64,000 nucleotides of DNA from Microbispora sp. H13382. Its GTDB lineage: Bacteria; Actinomycetota; Actinomycetes; Streptosporangiales; Streptosporangiaceae. Positions 15,989 to 24,566 of the stretch are shown here, one piece after another (position 1 is the stretch's first letter; each line of letters opens with the position of its first letter). The translations under genes were made by a program, and so were the position numbers. The stretch covers positions 124,001 through 188,000 of the forward strand of contig NZ_JABBXA010000009.1 of assembly GCF_014161445.1 (NCBI RefSeq), in the 5' to 3' direction. Under the pieces are notes generated by a model. The model saw only the letters and a list, made by a program, of their open reading frames with translations. It had not been told where the DNA came from and did no database searches.

Positions 15989-17053
15989 ATGAAGGCCCTC
16001 GTGCTCGCGGGCGGGTCCGGCACCCGGCTGCGGCCCATCACCCACACCCGCGCGAAGCAACTGGTGCCGGTGGCCAACAAGCCCGTCCTGTTCTACGGCC
16101 TCGAGTCGATCGCCGCGGCCGGCATCAGCGAGGTCGGCATCGTCGTGGGCGACACCCAGGACGAGATCGAGGCGGCGGTGGGCGACGGGTCCCGGTTCGG
16201 CCTGCAGGCGAGCTACCTCAGGCAGGAGGCGCCACTGGGGCTGGCGCATGCCGTCCTGATCGCCCGCGACTACCTCGGCGACGACGACTTCGTCATGTAC
16301 CTGGGCGACAACTTCATCGTGGGCGGCATCGAGAGCCTGGTCGGACGCTTCCGGGAGCGGCGGCCGAGCGCGCAGATCATGCTGACCCGGGTCTCCGATC
16401 CCCGCCAGTTCGGCGTCGCGGAACTGGCCGGCGACGGCCGGGTCGTCGGCCTGGAGGAGAAGCCGCGCGAGCCGAAGAGCGACCTCGCCCTGGTCGGCGT
16501 CTATCTGTTCACCCGGGCGATCCACGACGCCGTGGCGGAGCTCAAGCCGTCCTGGCGGGGGGAGCTGGAGATCACCGACGCCATCCAGTGGCTCATCGAC
16601 GCCGGCCACGAGGTCGAGCCCGCGGTCATCTCGGGATACTGGAAGGACACCGGGAACGTCGCCGACATGCTCGAGGTGAACCGGCTGGTGCTGGAATCCC
16701 TGGAGCGCCGCGTCGACGGCGACGCCGAGGACTGCGAGCTCATCGGGCGGGTGGTGGTCGAAGCCGGGGCCTCGGTGCGCCGCTCCCGCATCGTCGGTCC
16801 GGTGGTCGTCGGTGCGGGGACCGTCGTCGACCGTTCGTACGTCGGCCCGTTCACGTCGATCGGCGCCGACTGCGTGGTGAGCGGCAGCGAGATCGAGTAC
16901 TCGATCGTGCTCGCCCGTTCGTCCATCGAAGGGGTCCGGCGGATCGAGGCCTCGCTGATCGGCCACGACGTGGAGATCACGCCGGCCCCGGACACGCCGA
17001 AGGCCCACCGGCTGGTGCTCGGGGACCACAGCAGGGTCCAGATCAGTTCCTGA
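15989..17053 (+). CDS. rfbA: Glucose-1-phosphate thymidylyltransferase (long form)
   Basis: 354 residues. It begins with the nucleotidyltransferase motif MKALVLAGGSGTRLRPITHT and has PVANKPVLFYGLESI, GDNFIVGG and VVGLEEKPREPKSDLALVG (19). The C-terminal part (about 240-350) has the hexapeptide-like repeat pattern (IVGPVVVGAGTVV, YVGPFTSIGADCVV) of the StrD-type long family, rather than the roughly 290-residue enteric RfbA. It converts dTTP and glucose-1-phosphate to dTDP-glucose, the first step to dTDP-rhamnose. It starts 1 nt after the priming transferase stop. Confidence 0.93.
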   Translation: MKALVLAGGSGTRLRPITHTRAKQLVPVANKPVLFYGLESIAAAGISEVGIVVGDTQDEIEAAVGDGSRFGLQASYLRQEAPLGLAHAVLIARDYLGDDDFVMYLGDNFIVGGIESLVGRFRERRPSAQIMLTRVSDPRQFGVAELAGDGRVVGLEEKPREPKSDLALVGVYLFTRAIHDAVAELKPSWRGELEITDAIQWLIDAGHEVEPAVISGYWKDTGNVADMLEVNRLVLESLERRVDGDAEDCELIGRVVVEAGASVRRSRIVGPVVVGAGTVVDRSYVGPFTSIGADCVVSGSEIEYSIVLARSSIEGVRRIEASLIGHDVEITPAPDTPKAHRLVLGDHSRVQISS

Positions 17054-17147
17054 CCGCCGCCGCACAGTTTCCGACCGCTGCCGCTCTCCCGGCCCGTCCG
17101 GCACAATCCCTTTCCAGTCCGAGCTCGAAGACAGGTGTGGACCTTCC

Positions 17148-18119
17148 GTGAAGTTACTCGTCACCGGCGGCGCCGGGTTCATCGGCTCCCACTACGTCCG
17201 TACGGTTCTCGCGGGCGGATACCCGGCCTTCGCCGGGGCGTCCGTCACGGTGCTCGACCGGCTCACGTACGCGGGCAGCCTCGCCAACCTCACCCCGGTG
17301 GAGGGGCGGTACGACTTCGTCCACGGCGACGTGTGCGACCCGGGCCTGCTCGCCGAGGTGGTTCCGGGCCACGACGTGGTGATCCACTTCGCCGCCGAGT
17401 CCCACGTCGACCGGTCGATCGACGGCGCGGCGGACTTCGTGCGGACCAACGTGCTGGGCACGCAGACGGTCATGGAGGCGTGCCTGTCCGCCGGGGTGGG
17501 CCGCGTCGTCCATGTCTCCACCGACGAGGTGTACGGGTCGATCGAGACGGGGTCGTGGGACGAGAACGCGCCGCTCGCGCCGCGCTCGCCCTACGCCGCC
17601 TCGAAGGCGGGCAGCGACATGATCGCCCGCGCGTACGCGGTCACCCACGGGCTGCCGGTCTCCATCACGAGGTGCGGCAACAACTACGGGCCGTACCAGT
17701 ACCCGGAGAAGGTCGTCCCGCTGTTCATCACGAACCTGATCGAGGGCAGGCCCGTTCCCCTGTACGGCGACGGCGGCAACGTCCGCGACTGGATCCACGT
17801 GGCCGACCACTGCCGGGCCATCCAGCTCGTCGCCGAGGTGGGCGGGCCGGGGGAGGTCTACCACGTGGCCGGCACGGCCGAGCTGACCAACCTGGAGCTC
17901 ACGCGGCGCCTGCTCGACCTGCTCGGCGCCTCACCCGACCTCGTCAGACGGGTGGAGGACCGCAAGGGGCACGACCGCCGCTACTCCCTCGACGACCGGA
18001 AGCTGCGCGCCCTCGGCTACGCGCCCCAGGTGTCCTTCGACGACGGCCTGGAGGCGACCGTGCGGTGGTACGCCGACAACCCGTCGTGGTGGAAACCGCT
18101 GCGGGCGGAGGCCCGGTGA
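17148..18119 (+). CDS. rfbB: dTDP-glucose 4,6-dehydratase
   Basis: 323 residues from GTG 17148. The NAD-binding loop GGAGFIGSHYVR is at residues 7-18. HFAAESHVDRSIDGA, STDEVYGS and the catalytic SPYAASKAGSD (YxxxK) follow, then RCGNNYGPYQYPEK and RDWIHVADHCRAI, all hallmarks of the RmlB subfamily. It makes dTDP-4-keto-6-deoxyglucose. A 94-bp gap precedes it, so it may have its own promoter, but it runs in the same direction as rfbA and is followed closely by rfbD. Confidence 0.95.
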   Translation: MKLLVTGGAGFIGSHYVRTVLAGGYPAFAGASVTVLDRLTYAGSLANLTPVEGRYDFVHGDVCDPGLLAEVVPGHDVVIHFAAESHVDRSIDGAADFVRTNVLGTQTVMEACLSAGVGRVVHVSTDEVYGSIETGSWDENAPLAPRSPYAASKAGSDMIARAYAVTHGLPVSITRCGNNYGPYQYPEKVVPLFITNLIEGRPVPLYGDGGNVRDWIHVADHCRAIQLVAEVGGPGEVYHVAGTAELTNLELTRRLLDLLGASPDLVRRVEDRKGHDRRYSLDDRKLRALGYAPQVSFDDGLEATVRWYADNPSWWKPLRAEAR

Positions 18120-18129
18120 CGGCGTCGCC

Positions 18130-18987
18130 ATGAGGTGGCTGGTCACGGGCGCCACGGGCATGCTCGGCGCCGATCTCACCACGCTGCTGGCCGGCGAGGG
18201 CGAGGACGTCGCCGCGCTGTCCCGGCGCGACCTCGACCTGTGCGACCCGGCGGCCGTCCGGGCGGCGGTCCGTACGGAGAAACCGGACGTCGTGGTGAAC
18301 TGCGCGGCCTGGACGGCCGTGGACGAGGCGGAGACCCGCGAGCGGGAGGCGCTGGCGGTCAACGGCGACGCCGTGCGCCCGCTCGCCGCCGCGTGTGCCG
18401 GCCACGGCGTGACGCTCGTCCACCTGTCGACCGACTACGTGTTCGACGGCACGGCGCGGACGCCGTACGCCGAGGACGAGCCGGTCAACCCGGTCAACGC
18501 GTACGGGCGGACCAAGGCGGCGGGGGAGCGGGCCGCCCTGCGGCACGGCGGCTACGTCGTCCGCACCGCCTGGTTGTACGGCGCGCACGGGCCGAACTTC
18601 GCCAGGACGATGATCAGGCTCGCCGCCGGGGGCGACCCGGTGCGCGTGGTGGACGACCAGCACGGCCAGCCCACCTGGACGGCCGACCTGGCGGCCCAGA
18701 TCGTGCGGCTGGTGCGCGCGTGCCCGCCCCCCGGCGTCTACCACGGGACGAACGCGGGCCAGACGACGTGGTACGGCTACGCCCGGGAGATCTTCCGCCT
18801 GCTCGGCACCGACCCGGACCGCGTCAGGCCCACGAGCAGCCGGGACTTCCCCCGCCCGGCCCGGCGCCCCGCGTACGGCGTCCTCGGGCACGAGGCGTGG
18901 GGAAGGGCGGGGCTGGCCCCGATGCGGGACTGGCGCGAGGCACTGCGCGACGCCTGGCCCCGGCTCGTCGCCTCCGGCGAGTTGTGA
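18130..18987 (+). CDS. rfbD: dTDP-4-dehydrorhamnose reductase
   Basis: 285 residues. It has an N-terminal Rossmann loop (VTGATGMLGADL), NCAAWTAVDEAE (the RmlD fingerprint), LSTDYVFDGTARTPYAE, and the catalytic NAYGRTKAAGE. It reduces dTDP-4-keto-rhamnose to dTDP-L-rhamnose. It begins 10 nt after the dehydratase gene. The epimerase that acts between these two enzymes is encoded on the opposite strand at 21930-22496. Confidence 0.94.
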   Translation: MRWLVTGATGMLGADLTTLLAGEGEDVAALSRRDLDLCDPAAVRAAVRTEKPDVVVNCAAWTAVDEAETREREALAVNGDAVRPLAAACAGHGVTLVHLSTDYVFDGTARTPYAEDEPVNPVNAYGRTKAAGERAALRHGGYVVRTAWLYGAHGPNFARTMIRLAAGGDPVRVVDDQHGQPTWTADLAAQIVRLVRACPPPGVYHGTNAGQTTWYGYAREIFRLLGTDPDRVRPTSSRDFPRPARRPAYGVLGHEAWGRAGLAPMRDWREALRDAWPRLVASGEL

Positions 18988-19101
18988 CGTTCGCGGGCGT
19001 CCGCGCGATAACCCATGGACGGCATCCCGTGGCGGCATTCATGGACGGTGGGGATTCGTGGACGGATCGGTGGCGCGCGCCGTGGATCGGGCTGTCCCCC
19101 G

Positions 19102-19890
19102 ATGACGGCGCGGGGACGGGCACACAGGCGGTCGGTGCTGGGCACGACGCTGGACGCGCTGACCATGCGACAGGTCGTCGCCGCCTGCGTGGAGACGGTG
19201 GACGGCGGCGGACGGCTCGACATCGGCGTGGTGAACGCCGCGAAGATCGTCACCATGCGCGGGGACCCCGAGCTGCGGCGGTCGGTGCTCGACTGCGACC
19301 TCGTCCTCGCCGACGGGCAGTCCGTCGTGTGGGCCGCGCGCCTGCTGGGCCACCCGCTGCCGGAACGCGTGGCCGGGATCGACCTGTTCACCGAGCTGCT
19401 GGCCGAGGGGGAGCGGCGCGGATACCGGCCGTACTTCCTGGGGGCCACGCCGGAGGTGCTCGCCCTGCTGGTCGAGCGGGTGCGGCGCGACTTCCCGGGC
19501 CTGCGGATCGCCGGGTACCGCGACGGCTACTTCCCGGTCGAGGAGTCCGCGCGGGTGGCGGAGGAGATCGCGCTGTCGGGAGCCGACCTGCTGTTCCTCG
19601 GCATGACCTCGCCGAAGAAGGAGATCTTCGTCCGAGACTGGGGCGAGGCCACCGGGGCGAAGGTCGTGCACGGGGTGGGCGGCGCCTTCGACGTGCTGTC
19701 CGGACGCACCCGCCGGGCGCCGCGCGCCTGGCAGCGCCTCGGGTTCGAGTGGTTGTACCGCCTGCTGCAGGAGCCGGCGCGCCTCGGCCCCCGGTATCTG
19801 AAGACCAACGGGAGGTTCCTCCTCCTCGTGGCCGCGGGACTGATTCGTGACCGCGGCCGTCTCGCGAGTTCCGCCGATTCTCTGGAGTGA
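19102..19890 (+). CDS. WecB/TagA/CpsF-family glycosyltransferase
   Basis: 262 residues from ATG 19102; the frame continues upstream without family similarity. Family features are LGTTLDALTMRQVV, DIGVVNAAKIVTMRGDPEL, LVLADGQSVVWAARLLGHP, PERVAGIDLF, YFLGATPEVLA, and GMTSPKKEIFVRDW with GVGGAFDVLSG. These enzymes add ManNAc-type or related residues to a lipid-linked sugar; the exact donor cannot be told. No transmembrane segment is present. The next gene uses a ribosome site that overlaps its last codons. Confidence 0.93.
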   Translation: MTARGRAHRRSVLGTTLDALTMRQVVAACVETVDGGGRLDIGVVNAAKIVTMRGDPELRRSVLDCDLVLADGQSVVWAARLLGHPLPERVAGIDLFTELLAEGERRGYRPYFLGATPEVLALLVERVRRDFPGLRIAGYRDGYFPVEESARVAEEIALSGADLLFLGMTSPKKEIFVRDWGEATGAKVVHGVGGAFDVLSGRTRRAPRAWQRLGFEWLYRLLQEPARLGPRYLKTNGRFLLLVAAGLIRDRGRLASSADSLE

Positions 19891-19894
19891 CAAC

Positions 19895-21064
19895 GTGACG
19901 CAGCACCGCAGAATCGCCCTGCTGGGCCCGGGCGCGCCGGCCGTCCTGCTGCCGGCCATGCTGGACCTGGCGGTGCGCGGACTGCCGCCCGGATACGTGG
20001 ACGGGGAGTTCGTGTTCACCCGCAGGGGCGTGCGGCGGCCCGACGGCACGTGGGACGCCGTCGCGGAGGGTCGCAGCCTGCGTTATTCGGCGATCGTCGC
20101 GCTCGGCGTGGCCACGCTCCCGGAGGAGCGGCAGCGCGCCGCGCTCGCCGGCGACACCGCCGCCGACCTGGCCGGGCGCCTCGTCGAGCGGCTGCCCGGC
20201 GTGCGCGGGCTCGGCGACGCGGCCCTGATCTGCTGGGCGGCGGCGGAGACGGGGCATCCGGGGCTGGACGAGGCGCTGCGGCACCTGGCCGGGATCGACC
20301 GGCTCGCGTCCTCGGGTCAGGTGTACACGGTCGAGGCCGCGTGGGAGCTCGCCGCGCTCGTCGCCGCCAGGACGACGATGGGCGCCGGCTCCGAGCTGGA
20401 CGGCAGGCTGGAGCGCGCCCGTGCCCGGCTGCTCGGCGGGCTGGCGTCCGACCGCCTCTACCGGCACGTGCTCGGCCCGTCGTCCGGGTCGCTCGTGCCC
20501 TGGTATCGGGCGCATGTCGGCTGCTTCGCCGACCAGGTGTACCCGCTGCAGGCGCTGGCGCGGCTGCACGCCGCGGTCGGAGACGCCGACGCCCTGGCCG
20601 CCGCGGAACAGGTGGCCGCGGGGATCTGCGCGGCCCAGGGCGCCGAGGGCCAGTGGTGGTGGCACTACGACGCCCGCACCGGCGCCGTGGTCGAGGGGTA
20701 TCCCGTCTACAGCGTCCACCAGCTCGCGATGGCCCCGATGGCCCTGCTCGACCTCGCCGACGCCGGGGGCACGGCCTACTTCGACGAGATCGGCGAGGGC
20801 GTGCGCTGGATGAGCGAGCGGCCCGAGTCCGACGAGTCCCTCATCGACGAACGGCTGAGCCTCACCTGGCGGAAGGCGGCCAGGGCGGACCCGAAGAAGC
20901 TGGTGCGTGGCCTGCGCGCGGTGGCCACCCGCACCCGTCCGGCGGCCCGGCTCGCCACCCTCGACCGGTTCTACCCGCCGGTCGCCGTCGACCGCGAATG
21001 CCGGCCCTACGAGCTGGGCTGGCTCCTGTACGCCTGGCTGTTCGAGCTCCCGCGTTCGTCATGA
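19895..21064 (+). CDS. Polysaccharide-locus protein of unknown function, helix-rich toroid-like
   Basis: 389 residues from GTG 19895, with TCTGGAG 5 nt upstream; a longer reading from 19847 would overlap the preceding gene. The protein is almost all amphipathic helices, with aromatic turns (YRAHVGCFADQVYPLQALA, GQWWWHYDARTGAVVEGYP, YSVHQLAMAPMALLDL). That layout resembles alpha/alpha toroid folds found in prenyl cyclases and some glycosidases. No signal peptide or catalytic signature is visible. Its position between a glycosyltransferase and a convergent GT2 suggests a role in glycan assembly or trimming. Confidence 0.7.
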   Translation: MTQHRRIALLGPGAPAVLLPAMLDLAVRGLPPGYVDGEFVFTRRGVRRPDGTWDAVAEGRSLRYSAIVALGVATLPEERQRAALAGDTAADLAGRLVERLPGVRGLGDAALICWAAAETGHPGLDEALRHLAGIDRLASSGQVYTVEAAWELAALVAARTTMGAGSELDGRLERARARLLGGLASDRLYRHVLGPSSGSLVPWYRAHVGCFADQVYPLQALARLHAAVGDADALAAAEQVAAGICAAQGAEGQWWWHYDARTGAVVEGYPVYSVHQLAMAPMALLDLADAGGTAYFDEIGEGVRWMSERPESDESLIDERLSLTWRKAARADPKKLVRGLRAVATRTRPAARLATLDRFYPPVAVDRECRPYELGWLLYAWLFELPRSS

Positions 21065-21904
21065 CCCCGGCGCCCGGCTGCTCTCGTCGCGCAGCCAGGT
21101 CGTGTAGTCGCCCGCCCGTACGGCGTGGCGCGCCCTGCGCCGCGCCAGCACGGTGACGCAGGTGAAGACGGCCGCCGCCGGGAGCAGCCACGGCTCCCGG
21201 GCGGCGATGCGGACCAGGTCGCCCAGGCTCGTGCGCGCGGACGGACCGCCCGGACCGGTCTCGCGCTCCAGTTCGCTCACGCTGGTCGCCGCGCGGACGC
21301 GCCGGCGCAGCAGGTCGGCGAACGTGCGGGGGGTCTGGATCCCGGCCCGCGCCTCCGCCACGACCACCCGCTCGCCCTCGCCGAACGCCAGGGAGGCGGC
21401 CAGGTCGTCGGCCATGACCGGCGGGAGCGCGCGGATCCGCTCGTTGCCCGCCTCGGTGACCGCGATGACCCCGCGGCCGAACAGCCCCGTGCGCACGTGC
21501 GGCAGGCGGGTCCAGATCGCGTAGTACGCGCGGACGCTCCAGGGCCGGCCGGCGAGCGCCAGATCGCGCTCGGGCGCCGCCGCGAGCGGCGTGCCCGGCC
21601 CGCCGAGACGGGCCACGAGCGCGCGGGCGCCCGCGGTGCTCACGGTGACGTCGGCGTCCACGTAGAGCCGGGGAAAGCCGCGGGCCGCCCGGTCGCCGAG
21701 ACGCAGCGCCTCGCGTTTGGAGGGCACCGGCGTGCTCAGCACGCGCACGCCGTGTGCCCGCGCGACCGACTCGGTCTCGTCGGTGCACCCGTTCGCGACG
21801 ACCACGACGTCGAACTCGCCCGGCCGGGCGTCGCCCAGCAGCCCGGACAACAGACGGCCGAGGACCGGAGCCTCGTTGTGCGCGGGGATCACGACGCTCG
21901 TCAC
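21059..21904 (-). CDS. GT2-family glycosyltransferase
   Basis: 281 residues from GTG 21904. GT-A fold features are TSVVIPAHNEAPVLGRLL, VVVANGCTDETESVA and the metal-binding DVD in RLYVDADVTV. MADDLAASLAF and the helix-rich C-terminus with a hydrophobic stretch (LLPAAAVFTCVTVLA) follow. It transfers a sugar from a nucleotide donor, probably at the inner membrane face. Its 3' end overlaps the convergent gene by 6 bp. It is likely cotranscribed with the upstream rfbC. Confidence 0.9.
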   Translation of the reverse strand: MTSVVIPAHNEAPVLGRLLSGLLGDARPGEFDVVVVANGCTDETESVARAHGVRVLSTPVPSKREALRLGDRAARGFPRLYVDADVTVSTAGARALVARLGGPGTPLAAAPERDLALAGRPWSVRAYYAIWTRLPHVRTGLFGRGVIAVTEAGNERIRALPPVMADDLAASLAFGEGERVVVAEARAGIQTPRTFADLLRRRVRAATSVSELERETGPGGPSARTSLGDLVRIAAREPWLLPAAAVFTCVTVLARRRARHAVRAGDYTTWLRDESSRAPGS

Positions 21905-21929
21905 ACGAGCAGTATGGGCCTCCGCCGGG

Positions 21930-22496
21930 TCAGGAGGGCCGATATCTCGGGAGGATCCCGGAATCCAGCGCCTCGCGCAGCGTGGGCGCCGCGGCGTCCT
22001 TGTCCGACAGGATCGGCTCACCGTCGAGCCGCCAGTCGACGCCGATCTCCGGGTCGAGCGGGTGCACGCCGTGCTCGCGCCCCGGCGCGTACGGCTGGGA
22101 GCACAGGTAGAGCACCGTGGCCTGCTCGCTGAGGACGGCGAACGCGTGGCCGAGGCCCTCCGACACGTAGACCGCGCGCCGGGACACGTCGTCGAGCACG
22201 AGCCCCTCCCACTTGCCGAAGGTCGGCGAGCCCACCCGCAGGTCCACCACGACGTCGAGCACGGCCCCGGAGACGCAGGTCACGTATTTGGCCTGGCCGG
22301 GCGGTACGTCCGCGAAATGGACGCCGCGGAGCACACCGCGACGGGAAACCGAGCAGTTGGCCTGGGCCAGCTCCATGGCGTGCCCGATCGCCTCGCGTAA
22401 CTCCCCCGCCTTGAAACATTCGAGGAAGTCGCCCCGGGTGTCGCTGTGGATTCGCGGGGTGAAGCTCCACGCTCCCTCGATACTCATCGGCTCCAT
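21930..22496 (-). CDS. rfbC: dTDP-4-dehydrorhamnose 3,5-epimerase
   Basis: 188 residues from ATG 22496, with GAGG upstream; an ATG three codons later is also possible. It is a cupin with the RmlC active-site pattern: GVLRGVHF (catalytic His), VVVDLRVGSPTFGKW (Asp), SEGLGHAFAVLS and YLCSQPYAPGREHGV with the tyrosine pair. It inverts C3 and C5 of the 4-keto-6-deoxy sugar, completing the rhamnose pathway with rfbA, B and D on the other strand. It may share a transcript with the following glycosyltransferase. Confidence 0.93.
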   Translation of the reverse strand: MEPMSIEGAWSFTPRIHSDTRGDFLECFKAGELREAIGHAMELAQANCSVSRRGVLRGVHFADVPPGQAKYVTCVSGAVLDVVVDLRVGSPTFGKWEGLVLDDVSRRAVYVSEGLGHAFAVLSEQATVLYLCSQPYAPGREHGVHPLDPEIGVDWRLDGEPILSDKDAAAPTLREALDSGILPRYRPS

Positions 22497-22504
22497 CAGA
22501 ACCT

Positions 22505-23175
22505 CGGCAGGGGACGGTCGCCTTCAGGCGACGGGGGAATGCCGTCCCTGACTGGTTTTCTCTCCGGGCTCATCGCGAGTTCCTTTCACTGGTGGATGAG
22601 ATGGGCGGTGCTTTCATGGTCATCGTGTGACTCGTCGGGTGCGCGCCTCCCCCGGTGCGGCGTATGACCTCGGGTACCACGTGGTGTGGTGTCTGAAGTA
22701 CTTCGCCGTGGAGCCCGGCAGGACGCTGGCACTCGTCGGCGAGTCGGGCGTTTGGGGACGGCTGCCGGTGGGACTGTCAGCCCGAGCACCCGACCGCGAC
22801 GTTCGTCCGCCTTCAGGGCATCGGGCATGTGCGGGTGCACCGGCACCGCCCGGTGCGGGGCCATCATCCGCAAGAAGCGAGGGTCCAAGCGGCGTCGTGA
22901 GGCGGTGGCGAGGGTGGCGGCGCTGCACGCCAAGGTCCGCCGTCAACGTCGTGCGGTTGATCCCCGCAACACCTCCCGCACCTGCGCCCGTTGCGGGCAC
23001 TGCGCGAAGGACAACCGCGTCACCCAAGCCGAATTCGCCTGTACGGCGTGTGGGCATGCCGCGCACGCCGACGTGAACGCGGCCAAGAACATTCTCAGGG
23101 CAGGGCTTGCCCTTCGCGACGCTGCGGAAGCGGCCTAGCGAGAAGCCGCTCCCTTCAGGGAGCGGAGGAGTCACG
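22505..23175 (+). mobile_element. Decayed IS200/IS605-family element
   Basis: The segment carries fragments of a Y1 transposase start (AYDLGYHVVWCLKYF) and of a TnpB (FVRLQGIGHVRVHRHRPVRG in one frame, then a TnpB zinc finger in another). It is bounded by two TTCA-loop hairpins. The left is at 22512-22547 (GTCGCC-TTCA-GGCGAC inside a GGACGG/CCGTCC stem) and the right at 23146-23165 (CCGCTCCC-TTCA-GGGAGCGG). Such hairpins mark ends of this IS family. Most of tnpA and the RuvC I/II part of tnpB are gone. Confidence 0.75.
22627..23138 (+). pseudogene. tnpA/tnpB fusion remnant
   Basis: A GTG at 22627 opens with tnpA-like residues for about 26 codons and then loses similarity. From about 22780 a TnpB middle fragment appears in another frame. 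From about 22870 a third frame encodes the TnpB C-terminus: RAVDPRNTSRTCARCGHCAK, TQAEFACTACGHAAHADVNA and AKNILRAGLALRD, ending at 23138. The four zinc-finger cysteines and the RuvC-III Asp survive, but the RuvC-I Asp and RuvC-II Glu are deleted. No functional product is expected. The sequence type differs from the intact TnpB at 33225, so it is a separate lineage. Confidence 0.8.
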
Positions 23176-23351
23176 GCCGGAAGCATGACACAGGCGTCTT
23201 GTAACGCTCGCAGTCCATCGTCCGACTTATGACTGTCGGACTCCGGTGCTGGGGGGGAAATGCCAACTCAGTTTCTGTCGGTTACGCCTGCCCGGAATTC
23301 ATCCGGAAAACGGCCGGCGCGAAGTTCTCCGCGCGGCCGGAGGAGGTCCTG

Positions 23352-24566
23352 ATGACGACGTGCCGGCTGTGCGGGTCGGCGAGCCTCGTCGGCGTGGTCG
23401 ACCTCGGCGCGACGCCGCCGTGCGAGCGGTTCCTCGGCGTGGAGCAGCTCGACGAGCCGGAGACGACCTATCCGCTGCACCTGCGGGTGTGCACGGACTG
23501 CTGGCTCGCCCAGATCCCCGCGCTCATCACGCCGCAGGACACCTTCACCGAGTACGCCTACTACTCGTCGTACTCCACCTCGTGGGTGGATCACGCGCGG
23601 CGGTTCGTGGCGGACGCGGCCGAGCGGCTGCGCCCCCGGTTCGTGGTCGAGGTGGCGAGCAACGACGGCTATTTGCTGCGGCACGTCGTGGAACGCGACA
23701 TCCGGTGCCTCGGCATCGAACCGTCGGTCAACGTCGGCCAGGCGGCCAGGGACAACGGGGTCCCGACGCTCACGGCGTTCCTCGGGCCGGAGACCGGCGC
23801 CGCCGTACGGGCCGAGCACGGGCCCGCCGACCTCGTCGTGGCCAACAACGTCTACGCGCACATCCCCGACGTCATCGGCTTCACCCGGGGGCTGCGCGCG
23901 CTCCTGGACGACCGGGGCTGGGTCTCCATCGAGGTGCAGCACCTGCTCACCCTCATGGAGCTCAACCAGTACGACACGATCTACCACGAGCACTTCCAGT
24001 ACTACACGGTCGCCTCGGCCGAGCGGGCGCTGGCGAGCGGCGGGCTCGCCCTGGTGGACGTCGAGCTGCTGCCGACCCACGGCGGATCGATCCGGCTGTG
24101 GGCCCGCCCGGAGGAACTCGGCGCGGAGCCGAGCCCGCGCGTGGCCGAGGTGCTGGCGGCGGAGAAGGCCGCCGGACTGCACGAGCTGTCCGGCTACGCG
24201 CAGTTCGCCGAGCGGGTGGCGCGGGTCCGGCGGGAGCTGCTGACCTTCCTCCTCGACGCCGCCGCGCAGGGCAGGACGGTCGTGGGCTACGGCGCCCCGG
24301 GCAAGGGCAACACCCTGCTCAACCACTGCGGCATCCGCCCCGACCTGCTGCGTTACACCGTCGACCGCAACCCCTACAAGCACGGACGGTTCACCCCCGG
24401 CGCGCGGATCCCCGTCCTCCCGCCGGAACAGATCGCCGCCGACCGCCCCGACTACGTCCTGGTGCTCCCGTGGAACCTGCGGGAGGAGTTGACCGCCCAG
24501 CTCTCGTACGTACGCGAGTGGGGAGGCCGGCTGGTCTTCCCGATCCCCAGACTGGAGATCGTGTGA
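23352..24566 (+). CDS. NDP-hexose C-methyltransferase (TylCIII-like)
   Basis: 404 residues from ATG 23352 with a strong GGAGGAGG. An N-terminal zinc site (C4, C7, C47, C50: TTCRLCGS and RVCTDCWLAQIP) is followed by a SAM-binding domain (RFVVEVASNDGYLLR, ADLVVANNVYAHIPDV) and a C-terminal domain with VVGYGAPGKGNTLLNHCGI and VDRNPYKHGRFTPG. This three-part layout is that of the 3-C-methyltransferases making branched deoxysugars such as mycarose or nogalose. It heads a block in which each gene overlaps or nearly touches the next. A plain C-methyl versus other methyl acceptor cannot be proven from sequence. Confidence 0.9.
   Translation: MTTCRLCGSASLVGVVDLGATPPCERFLGVEQLDEPETTYPLHLRVCTDCWLAQIPALITPQDTFTEYAYYSSYSTSWVDHARRFVADAAERLRPRFVVEVASNDGYLLRHVVERDIRCLGIEPSVNVGQAARDNGVPTLTAFLGPETGAAVRAEHGPADLVVANNVYAHIPDVIGFTRGLRALLDDRGWVSIEVQHLLTLMELNQYDTIYHEHFQYYTVASAERALASGGLALVDVELLPTHGGSIRLWARPEELGAEPSPRVAEVLAAEKAAGLHELSGYAQFAERVARVRRELLTFLLDAAAQGRTVVGYGAPGKGNTLLNHCGIRPDLLRYTVDRNPYKHGRFTPGARIPVLPPEQIAADRPDYVLVLPWNLREELTAQLSYVREWGGRLVFPIPRLEIV

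Noticed and set aside
22627-23138. Functional second TnpB
   Set aside because: The catalytic RuvC-I and II residues are deleted and the frames are broken.
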